Part shown: positions 1 to 5,834 of the stretch, piece after piece
Layout: each line of letters opens with the position of its first letter
Numbering within the stretch: the first letter of the stretch is position 1
DNA from: Candidatus Levyibacteriota bacterium
GTDB taxonomy: Bacteria > Patescibacteria > Microgenomatia > Levybacterales > UBA12049
NCBI GenBank assembly: GCA_003173915.1
Contig: PPGL01000044.1
Location: 1 to 5,972, forward strand
Direction of reading: 5' to 3'
Length of the DNA stretch: 5,972 bases
The notes under the pieces: model-generated
What the model was told of the DNA's origin: nothing
What the model saw: only the letters and a program-made list of their open reading frames with translations
Database searches by the model: none
Made by a program: the position numbers and the translations under genes

Positions 1-255
1 TGCCCCGCTATAATAATTTTCTGGCTTTAATCCCCAAATTTGGGCAATAATAGGTTTTTCTTCAGGAGTCATAAGGAGACGTTTGCTTACTTCTGGGTCG
101 CCTTCTGATGCCATACCATCTACATTTGTAAATTCAGTAAAAAAGAGTGCAGGTCTTCCGCATTGCATAATAACTCTTCGAAAAACGGTGTCCGTTACGT
201 CTTCCATTGGAGCCAAGATAAAAATTGGTTTCTCTAGTTTGTCCCAGATATTCAT
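1..255 (-). CDS. dus: tRNA-dihydrouridine synthase, N-terminal 85 residues (runs off the left edge)
   Basis: This enzyme reduces uridines in the D-loop of tRNAs to dihydrouridine, using FMN and NAD(P)H in the cytoplasm. The visible part begins MNIWDKLEKPIFILAPMEDV. It carries the Dus signature of the first barrel strand, LAPMEDVTDTVFRR (residues 14-27), where the APM segment contacts FMN. FFTEFTNVDGM (38-48) and the barrel strand AQIWGLKPENYY (71-82) follow. The catalytic cysteine and the C-terminal helical domain lie beyond the window, so the DusA/B/C subclass cannot be set. I chose the ATG at 255 because it gives the usual short N-terminus before the first strand. No Shine-Dalgarno sequence precedes it. 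The gene is divergent from the tRNA-Thr gene, separated by 108 bp. Confidence 0.93.
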   Translation of the reverse strand, partial: MNIWDKLEKPIFILAPMEDVTDTVFRRVIMQCGRPALFFTEFTNVDGMASEGDPEVSKRLLMTPEEKPIIAQIWGLKPENYYSGA

Positions 256-268
256 ATCTATAGGGTAT

Positions 269-297
269 ATTTTACTAAAAAATATGCCATAAGAAAA
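269..297 (-). promoter_or_regulatory. possible promoter for the dihydrouridine synthase gene
   Basis: On the minus strand a TAAAAT box (269-274) lies 17 bp from a poor -35 candidate, TTTTCT (292-297). It would start transcription near 262, giving a leader of about 7 nt. The -35 matches the sigma-70 consensus at only three of six bases and the surroundings are very AT-rich, so this is weak. A promoter is nevertheless expected somewhere in this divergent gap. Confidence 0.22.
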
Positions 298-326
298 GAA
301 ACATGAATTTGTTTAGTGCTTTTGAG

Positions 327-355
327 TTGCGTTGGAAGAAAAAATTTCATAAAAT
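327..355 (+). promoter_or_regulatory. probable promoter of the tRNA-Thr / Ig-domain transcript
   Basis: TTGCGT (327-332) and TAAAAT (350-355) are separated by exactly 17 bp. A start about 7 nt after the -10 box falls near 362, two bases before the mature tRNA 5' end at 364. The spacing and position suit a tRNA promoter, but the -35 matches consensus only in its TTG. Confidence 0.45.
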
Positions 356-363
356 CTATGTAC

Positions 364-436
364 GCCGATGTGGCTCAGTTGGTAGAGCGGCGCTTTCGTA
401 AAGCGTAGGTCGTGGGTTCAAATCCCACCATCGGCT
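364..436 (+). tRNA. tRNA-Thr (anticodon CGT)
   Basis: The 73-nt sequence folds into a complete cloverleaf. The acceptor stem GCCGATG (364-370) pairs with CATCGGC (429-435), and the discriminator is T436. The D-stem GCTC (373-376) pairs with GAGC (385-388), and the D-loop contains GG. The anticodon stem GCGCT/AGCGT (390-394/402-406) has one G-T pair and closes the loop TTCGTAA, with anticodon CGT at 397-399. The T-stem GTGGG/CCCAC encloses TTCAAAT. G1-C72, C2-G71 and the anticodon G and U agree with known threonine identity elements. CCA is not encoded, so a CCA-adding enzyme is needed. It reads ACG codons. The next gene starts 6 nt after the tRNA. Confidence 0.96.
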
Positions 437-442
437 CTGTAT

Positions 443-1165
443 ATGCAGCAACAATCACGACTTAATAAGGCAGCCGAACAACGCATGAAACAGCGATTAG
501 TCCTTTCTATTTTCGGATCTATTGTTATTCTTGTGGTTTTAGTAAAGTATGGAATTCCTGCATTAATTAACTTCAGTCTGTTTATGAGTAGTCTTCAGGG
601 GGGAAGTTCAATCGGCTCTGATGCAACAAAGGAAAAAACATTTTTGTCTGCTCCAATTCTTAACCCAATGCCAAGTGCAACAAATAGTGCAAGTTTTGAC
701 ATTAGCGGTAGTGCAGGGGCCAAGCAGCAAGTAAAACTTTATATAAATGATACATATGTTGATTCATTAACATCCAAAGATGACGGTACTTTTACATTTA
801 AGGCAATAACGCTTACTCAAGGACAAAACGTTATAAAAGCAAAAGTTTCACAAAATTCTTCAGAAAGTGACTATTCTTCTCCTTGGACAATTACTTTTAA
901 AAATAACGCTCCTACGCTTTCTATTTTAGAGCCTGCAGATGGACAAACATTTTCTGGAAGCCAAAATTCCTCAATAACTGTTGAGGGGAAAACAGATCCA
1001 GACATACAAGTAACTATTAATGGTTTTTGGGCAATTACCGATAATAATGGAAATTATTCATACAATTTCCATTTGCAAGGAGGAAGCAATCAAATTAAAG
1101 TTATAGCAACTGACGCTGCTGCGAATAAAACTGAAAAGGATATTACTGTGACGTATAATCAATAA
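443..1165 (+). CDS. membrane-anchored surface protein with two bacterial Ig-like domains
   Basis: The 240-residue protein has a short basic, Gln-rich head (1-18), a strongly hydrophobic segment at about 19-37, a second less polar stretch to about 51, a Ser/Gly linker, and then two tandem beta-sandwich repeats at about 70-152 and 156-238. The repeats share the pattern D-G-x-F/Y before a strand and then L-x-x-G-x-N-x-I-K (117-133 and 202-219). The second ends with A-T-D-A-A-A-N. This is typical of the Glucodextranase_B/Big_6 type of extracellular Ig-like domain. The positive charges (RMKQR) before the hydrophobic segment predict an uncleaved signal anchor with the Ig domains outside. There is no catalytic motif and no sortase signal, so adhesion or an envelope structural role is inference. 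The extracytoplasmic part holds five N-x-S/T sites, of uncertain meaning in an Asn-rich protein. There is no Shine-Dalgarno sequence. An in-frame ATG at 485 (residue 15) is a possible alternative start. It is probably cotranscribed with the tRNA. Confidence 0.88.
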   Translation: MQQQSRLNKAAEQRMKQRLVLSIFGSIVILVVLVKYGIPALINFSLFMSSLQGGSSIGSDATKEKTFLSAPILNPMPSATNSASFDISGSAGAKQQVKLYINDTYVDSLTSKDDGTFTFKAITLTQGQNVIKAKVSQNSSESDYSSPWTITFKNNAPTLSILEPADGQTFSGSQNSSITVEGKTDPDIQVTINGFWAITDNNGNYSYNFHLQGGSNQIKVIATDAAANKTEKDITVTYNQ

Positions 1166-2348
1166 TCCCCACAGAGCTCCAAAACAAAAACATAACTGCC
1201 GGATAAAAAAATGCATTTATAAACAAACTTCCTACAGCAAGAGCTATGATGGATGACATAATAGGGGTGGCAACTGGTAGAGAAGACAAAAATACATTTT
1301 TTCCAATTCTAAAAAAAAGGTATAGGAATGATATGGACCCAATAATTCCTGTTGTTGCCAAAACAAAAAGTAAACTATTATCTGTGCCTGCTCCTGAGTG
1401 GCTTGTTTCCCAATTACTTCCTGTTGCATAGCCATATTCTTTTTGAGCGTATCTATAGGCATTAAACCCTATGCCTAAAATTGGACTTTTGGTAAAAATT
1501 GCTATGGCTTCGTTCATTGAATCTATTCTTGCTTCACTTGATGCAACACGATAGAGTTTTGTTCCTTCAGTTGCTTTATAGTTAAAAGAAATAATGGTAA
1601 TTCCGAGTGTTAAAAGTCCAAATATTCCAAGAGTAATTTTTCTCGAAGTTTTTTTAAAAAAGAAAAAAACAATAAGTCCTGCAAAAAGAGCAAGGAGTGC
1701 AGTACGAGAAAATGTTAAATAGACACTTAGTATAAAAAAAACTGTTGCTAAGGAATATAGAAATGTATTAACATATTTTTTTTCTACAAATGATTCATAT
1801 ACAAGAAAGAGAGAAAAAAAGAAAGGAAATAATAAAACAACGCCAGCAAAATTTGGATCAAAAAAAGTTGCAAATAATCGATACCAATGTCTATCCCACC
1901 CTAGATAGTAAAGGTTTTGTAGTGTCGGGTAAAGAAAAAATTGAATAATTCCAAATATTCCAATAAGAATTCCCGCAAGTAATATAAAGAAAGGAATATG
2001 GTGGAGTATTTTTTTAGAAAGGAAAGAAATGGAAACATAAAAGCTTGCATATGCAGTAAATCTCACGATATATAGTGCTGCAATACTTGCAGAAAGGAAA
2101 GGTAATTTTGATACATTTATGAGTAAAGAAAGGATGCATACTCCGATAAATATGCCAAGGGGTTTATAAAGAGAGAGGATTTGTATATGTTTTCTTTCTT
2201 TTATTCCGACAACGCAAATAGTTAATAAATTTAACAATGCTGCTATATCAAAAAGCGATACAGCAGTACCATTGGTAAATTGATACCGTGTAACTTCTCC
2301 AAGTGGAAGTAGTACAAATAAGCTAATCAAAAATAGAATATTTACCAT
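1143..2348 (-). CDS. O-antigen ligase/polymerase-like membrane protein (Wzy_C family)
   Basis: The 401-residue protein is almost wholly hydrophobic, with roughly 12 membrane segments, a normal length and topology for the Wzy/WaaL/PglL superfamily. Family hallmarks are R157-L-F-A-T-F-x-D-P-N (157-166) opening a membrane segment, the L-T-F-S-R motif (211-215), P-I-L-G-I-G-F (289-295) inside the large extracytoplasmic loop, and H317-S with D323-N324 just before the next segment (HSGAGTDNSL). In WaaL ligases a loop histidine and arginines are needed to transfer glycan from undecaprenyl pyrophosphate. H317 and R215 are plausible counterparts. It could polymerise repeat units, ligate glycan to a lipid, or O-glycosylate protein; the sequence does not decide. 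It is the last gene of the operon. Its ATG overlaps the end of the GT87-like gene by 26 nt, without a Shine-Dalgarno sequence. Its 3' end overlaps the convergent Ig-domain gene by 23 bp. Confidence 0.87.
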   Translation of the reverse strand: MVNILFLISLFVLLPLGEVTRYQFTNGTAVSLFDIAALLNLLTICVVGIKERKHIQILSLYKPLGIFIGVCILSLLINVSKLPFLSASIAALYIVRFTAYASFYVSISFLSKKILHHIPFFILLAGILIGIFGIIQFFLYPTLQNLYYLGWDRHWYRLFATFFDPNFAGVVLLFPFFFSLFLVYESFVEKKYVNTFLYSLATVFFILSVYLTFSRTALLALFAGLIVFFFFKKTSRKITLGIFGLLTLGITIISFNYKATEGTKLYRVASSEARIDSMNEAIAIFTKSPILGIGFNAYRYAQKEYGYATGSNWETSHSGAGTDNSLLFVLATTGIIGSISFLYLFFRIGKNVFLSSLPVATPIMSSIIALAVGSLFINAFFYPAVMFLFWSSVGIIDYTSQ

Positions 2349-3450
2349 ACTGCATTATATATAGTATATACCCCCAGAGAATAAGTGTTCCATAGAAAAC
2401 ATGTGGTTGAAAAATTGCTGGAACCATTTGTGGATTCTTCATGTTTGATTGTGTAAGCATAAAGCTTATTACAATTGGTAAAAATGCAAGTGCTTTGGAT
2501 TTTCTTTTCAAAAGCAAATAGGTTATTTGAATATAAGGAATGAGTAACCAAACAAAATAGTGCTGTTCGGAAAAGGTATTTGTTAAAAGTTGTACCGTAA
2601 TAAAAAACCCAGTAAAAATATAAAAAGAATCTGTTCTATTTTTCCACGCGATCAAAATTGAAATACTAAGAATAATAAGTGTTAAGACGATTAAGAAGAT
2701 GTGACCGATTTGTCCTATTCCAAATATACGAAAGACGAATCCTGATAAAGCTTGGTTATAGTAATCTGTTCGTACCGCATGTGTTACAACAGGAAAAATG
2801 ATTCTCCAATAATAGATAAAAATTGATGGGGAAAAGATAACAACAGAAATTGCCCAGAAAGCAAAAATAAATCCAATTACATATGCAATATTTTTCCATT
2901 GTTTTTTAATAATAAAAAGAAGTAGAAAGAAAAGAGGGAAAAATTTTGTTGCGATAGAAAGAGCTAGTATTCCATCTGCTTTTGCAAAATTCTTTTTTTT
3001 ATATAAATAAAGAAATGCACTGATGCAAAGTAACACAAACATATTTATTTGACCCATCCCCAATGTAAATTTTGCTGGAAACGAGAGAAACGCAATTGTA
3101 TAAAAAAATAAAAAACGATTTGAAAATAACTTCTCATGTTCTATTGTAAGTAGTAAAAAAATAGAAACAATAAATGCAAAAAAAGAAAAAATGCTCCATA
3201 TATTCCCGGCAATTGAAAGTGGAAACAAATTAAATGGTAACATACCAAGTAATGCAAAAGGTGGATAGACAAACGTTGAAGAAAAAGGAGAGGAAATTGT
3301 GTATAAATTCTTTCCCATCAAAAAACCACGTGTTGTGTTGTAGTATGTTTGAAAGTCAGGATACGATGGCAAAAATACAGCTTTTCCTATAGAAAAAAAA
3401 CTTAACAAAAAAATGCTCCAAAAAAATATTCTAATAATCTTTTTATTCAT
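2323..3450 (-). CDS. GT87-like (DUF2029) polyprenyl-phosphate-sugar-dependent membrane glycosyltransferase
   Basis: The 375-residue protein has about 11-12 membrane segments. Motifs follow GT87, the family of mycobacterial alpha-1,2-mannosyltransferase PimE. P-D32-F-x-x-Y-Y (31-37) in the first extracytoplasmic loop carries the presumed catalytic Asp. G46-K-N-L-Y follows, then FVYPPFALL (60-68), GMGQINM (131-137), ATKFFPL (167-173), NQALSGFVFR (232-241) and SEQHYFVWLLIP (294-305). GT-C enzymes of this kind transfer a sugar, often mannose, from a polyprenyl-phosphate donor on the outer face. The sugar and acceptor here are unknown. The frame stays open upstream to an ATG at 3591, but those 47 extra codons lie inside the preceding gene and encode non-family sequence. 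I therefore chose the ATG at 3450, which overlaps the upstream stop in ATGAATAA and leaves the usual short N-terminus. This points to translational coupling. Confidence 0.85.
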   Translation of the reverse strand: MNKKIIRIFFWSIFLLSFFSIGKAVFLPSYPDFQTYYNTTRGFLMGKNLYTISSPFSSTFVYPPFALLGMLPFNLFPLSIAGNIWSIFSFFAFIVSIFLLLTIEHEKLFSNRFLFFYTIAFLSFPAKFTLGMGQINMFVLLCISAFLYLYKKKNFAKADGILALSIATKFFPLFFLLLFIIKKQWKNIAYVIGFIFAFWAISVVIFSPSIFIYYWRIIFPVVTHAVRTDYYNQALSGFVFRIFGIGQIGHIFLIVLTLIILSISILIAWKNRTDSFYIFTGFFITVQLLTNTFSEQHYFVWLLIPYIQITYLLLKRKSKALAFLPIVISFMLTQSNMKNPQMVPAIFQPHVFYGTLILWGYILYIMQYGKYSIFD

Positions 3451-5011
3451 GATAAACGCGAACATGTGTTGTAGTATTTCTATAAATTTTTCTCCAATTG
3501 CCAAACTCAATTGGTAAATTCCCATTTTTCTGAATTGCAATATAGGTGATCTGTTTATTATTCGGATCCAAAGTAAAAGGAAAATCAGCATAAAATAAAT
3601 TATGAAATCCTAAAAGTAAAACCATATCTCTTGAAGTAATATGCTTTGCAAAAAATCCATCAGTATCATAAAAATCACCAAATGAAAAATTAAGATGAGT
3701 AGTTAAAAATTGTGAAGTTGTTTGCTTTCCAATAAGTACAGGAATAAATTTTGCATTTGCAATGGTACGATATCCTATTGAAATGCAGCTCACGAGAATG
3801 ATAGAAGCAGTCATGAAAAATTTTAAATTTGTTGCTGCAGTTTCTGTAACCCATGCAGCAAGAATAGAAAATGCAGGTAGGTATGGAAGAATAAATCTTC
3901 CTCCCCCTGTGCGGGGAGTAATATACCATACGAAAAGTGCAAGCAAGCTGTATAGATAAATAAAGCGTAAAGAGCCCTTTGCTTTGTTTATTTGTAGGAG
4001 AATTAAGGGTAAAAAGGCAAGATAGATAGGGGAAATTGGATCTGCAGAAGACGTAAATAGTGTCCAAAAATTTGAGAAGACAGTTGTAAGATTTGTGATA
4101 CTTCCTCCTGGTGAAATTGGATATAAAGAACTAAAGAAAGGATAGACAGGATTTCCGGTATGTATCCAGGAAAAAACCATCCAAGGAGAGGGAATAAGTA
4201 TTGCAATTCCAATAAGTATTGTAAGATGTTGGCATATCGTACCTACTGATTTCTTTTTCATAATGTCTGATACGAAAATCAGAATAATAAATATACCAAG
4301 GGTTCCAAAAGCTAATAATTTACTTGATATTGCAAATCCAATCATACAAGCTGTGCAGATAAGCCAGAATAATCGACTTGACTGTTCCCAATTAACAAAC
4401 GTCCATAGAGCAAGAATTTCAAAAAATGTTCTTCCTAAATCAATATATCCGCTAATCGATTCCCAACCAACGACTAAATTTGCGTAGAATATGACAACAG
4501 CGGCAAAAGCAAATGTGTGTGAGGTATATTTTTTTGCTAGAAAATATAAGGAAGTACAGCAAAGAATACTTAGCAAAAATTCTAAAATTTTCGGAAGTAT
4601 TACATCTCCTGTGGCAAGAAGTGGAATATATAACATTTCAATCAGTTTTGGCATATCAGAGTAATAAAAAAGAGATTGGGGAATATGGAAAATTTGATTG
4701 TGGAAAAGATATATTTTGGGAAGAGTTAGATGGTACCAGAGTGCGTCAAATCCCATCTCGGGGCCAAGTGCTCCAATACTATTTACAATTGTTTGCAAAA
4801 TGATCAAAAATACAAAAATTCCTGATAGAGAATAAGCAGAAAAAGAGATATTTTTTAAAAATCTTAAAAATCGCTTTCTGATTACAAATGCAAAACAACA
4901 AAAGAATACGATTGTTATCGTAATAACAATAAAAGGATATAAAAAATGAAGTATTCCGAGAAGAAAAATACTGTAGGAAAGAATTCCTAAAAAGAAGGCA
5001 AGCGCAAACAT
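3443..5011 (-). CDS. GT-C membrane glycosyltransferase, GT39/ArnT-like
   Basis: The 522-residue protein has about 12-13 hydrophobic segments and a short polar C-terminal domain (about 425-522). After the third segment comes the GT-C loop motif E85-M-G-F-D89-A-L-W-Y-H94-L, with the acidic residues expected to bind the lipid-phosphate sugar. A run ending D119-M-P-K-L-I-E-M-L-Y follows, typical of dolichyl/polyprenyl-phosphate sugar transferases. Further features are GYIDLGRTFFE (188-198), SSKLLAF (229-235), the G-N-P-V-Y-P-F motif (286-292) and RTGGGRFILPYLPAF (367-381), seen in ArnT/PMT-like enzymes. The predicted role is sugar transfer from a polyprenyl-phosphate donor on the outer membrane face. 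Donor and acceptor cannot be read from sequence. The ATG at 5011 is secure as the first possible start, since an in-frame TAG lies only four codons upstream (5021-5023). There is no Shine-Dalgarno sequence. Its start overlaps the small ORF by 25 nt and its stop overlaps the GT87-like start by 8 nt. Confidence 0.84.
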   Translation of the reverse strand: MFALAFFLGILSYSIFLLGILHFLYPFIVITITIVFFCCFAFVIRKRFLRFLKNISFSAYSLSGIFVFLIILQTIVNSIGALGPEMGFDALWYHLTLPKIYLFHNQIFHIPQSLFYYSDMPKLIEMLYIPLLATGDVILPKILEFLLSILCCTSLYFLAKKYTSHTFAFAAVVIFYANLVVGWESISGYIDLGRTFFEILALWTFVNWEQSSRLFWLICTACMIGFAISSKLLAFGTLGIFIILIFVSDIMKKKSVGTICQHLTILIGIAILIPSPWMVFSWIHTGNPVYPFFSSLYPISPGGSITNLTTVFSNFWTLFTSSADPISPIYLAFLPLILLQINKAKGSLRFIYLYSLLALFVWYITPRTGGGRFILPYLPAFSILAAWVTETAATNLKFFMTASIILVSCISIGYRTIANAKFIPVLIGKQTTSQFLTTHLNFSFGDFYDTDGFFAKHITSRDMVLLLGFHNLFYADFPFTLDPNNKQITYIAIQKNGNLPIEFGNWRKIYRNTTTHVRVYHE

Positions 5012-5103
5012 ATCTGTATTCTACACAACAAAAACAAAACGTACAAAGCAAGAATAAATATTATCCAAAGAACAAAAAGTGTATATTCTATTTTTTTTGC
5101 CAT
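4987..5103 (-). CDS. small single-pass membrane protein, 38 residues, hypothetical
   Basis: This short ORF fills what would otherwise be the only gap in the operon (5012-5087). It starts at an ATG inside the last codons of the GT2 gene (16-nt overlap) and stops at TAG (4987-4989) inside the GT39-like gene (25-nt overlap). The product has a basic head MAKKIEYT, one strongly hydrophobic stretch at residues 9-27 (FVLWIIFILALYVLFLL at its core), then a short tail CRIQICLRLPSF with two arginines. It looks like a single transmembrane helix. I recognise no family. A role as a small partner of the flanking membrane glycosyltransferases is only inference from position. A 38-codon open frame can arise by chance in AT-rich DNA, and T-rich sequence reads as Phe/Leu/Ile. 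The case rests on the fit to the overlapping gene chain, the sensible ATG and the clean helix. The alternative is a frameshift extension of the GT2 protein. Confidence 0.5.
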   Translation of the reverse strand: MAKKIEYTLFVLWIIFILALYVLFLLCRIQICLRLPSF

Positions 5104-5834
5104 AATAGCCATAATTTTCCTCGTACTAAGAAAGAATGAAAGCTCATAATAAAAGCAAATACGAGTCCTGCTGTTCCATCTAGAAAGCCAAGTCTAAGAA
5201 TAAAGTTTTGTAAAAATTTTCCTAGAGGATAAAGAATTATTGCAAGATCATTGGTTTTTATTTTTTCTTTATATAATTCATTTGCTCTAATGGTACTATA
5301 AATATTAATTGCTTCAAGAAATTCTGTGACGCTTGGATGCGGGTAATGGAAAATTGGGTTTTTTAACTGTCCTGTTAGACCATGTACATGAAGCGTCTCA
5401 TGTACATTTCCTTTCCAGTGTCCTTCGCGTATCTTAACCAGGCGAAGTAATTTGACTGAACCAATTTCTCCGTGAGAAAGTAGCTTTCCCCAAAGAAAGT
5501 CAAAACGTTTGAGGTAGTATCCGGTGTAAGAATTGTCTGTCGTAGAGGTTACTTTTTTTATTTCCTTTTCAAGATCTTTTGATATTCTTTCGTCTGCATC
5601 TAGAAAAAGAATCCAATCTCCTGTGGCATTTGATAATCCAAAATTTCTTTGTTGAGAAAAATCTCCTGCAAGTGTATGAATAAAGACTTTTGCGCGGTGT
5701 TTTTTTGAAATAGAGACAGTTTGATCGGTAGAATTGTCGTCAATGACAATAATTTCATCGCAAAATGACAGACTTTTCAGGCAGTCAGCGATATTATGTT
5801 CTTCATTTTTTGTTAGAACAATTGCTGAAATCAT
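5088..5834 (-). CDS. family 2 glycosyltransferase, WaaE/KdtX-like
   Basis: The 248-residue protein has a GT-A fold glycosyltransferase domain close to the beta-1,4-glucosyltransferase group that includes LPS-core WaaE/KdtX, and it is about the length of those proteins. It begins with the first strand SAIVLTKNEEHNI (3-15). D32-D-N-S-T-D, which binds the nucleotide, follows, then Q61-Q-R-N-F-G and the metal-binding D-A-D motif within F-L-D79-A-D81-E-R. The later V144-H-E is the acceptor-side motif of the group. The C-terminal part (about 196-240) contains GFLDGTAGLVFAF, hydrophobic and probably membrane-associated, a feature shared with WaaE-like enzymes. It should add a sugar from a nucleotide donor on the cytoplasmic face, probably to a lipid-linked acceptor. 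The ATG at 5834 overlaps the previous stop as ATGA, indicating coupling. The 3' end reads CAA-AAA-AAA-TAG, an A8 run that may slip. Confidence 0.9.
   Translation of the reverse strand: MISAIVLTKNEEHNIADCLKSLSFCDEIIVIDDNSTDQTVSISKKHRAKVFIHTLAGDFSQQRNFGLSNATGDWILFLDADERISKDLEKEIKKVTSTTDNSYTGYYLKRFDFLWGKLLSHGEIGSVKLLRLVKIREGHWKGNVHETLHVHGLTGQLKNPIFHYPHPSVTEFLEAINIYSTIRANELYKEKIKTNDLAIILYPLGKFLQNFILRLGFLDGTAGLVFAFIMSFHSFLVRGKLWLLWQKK

Noticed and set aside
83..292. Plus-strand 69-codon ORF opposite the dihydrouridine synthase gene
   Set aside because: It is antisense to a clear Dus coding sequence, has no protein-like motifs and no start signal.
1166..1240. Search for a terminator after the Ig-domain gene
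   Set aside because: The GAGCTC palindrome at 1174-1179 is too short and no U-run follows. No terminator can be supported.
3690..4803. Several 60-125-codon ORFs on both strands inside the GT39-like gene
   Set aside because: They are shadows in other frames of a well-supported membrane enzyme. Their products show no coherent domain, and the minus-strand ones are Cys/Ser/Tyr-rich as expected from frame-shifted Phe/Leu codons.
4779..5051. A 90-codon minus-strand ORF with ATG at 5051 reaching across the GT39-like start
   Set aside because: It lies mostly inside the GT39-like gene in another frame and reads as a Cys- and Phe-rich sequence without a plausible topology. The 38-codon ORF explains the intergenic part better.
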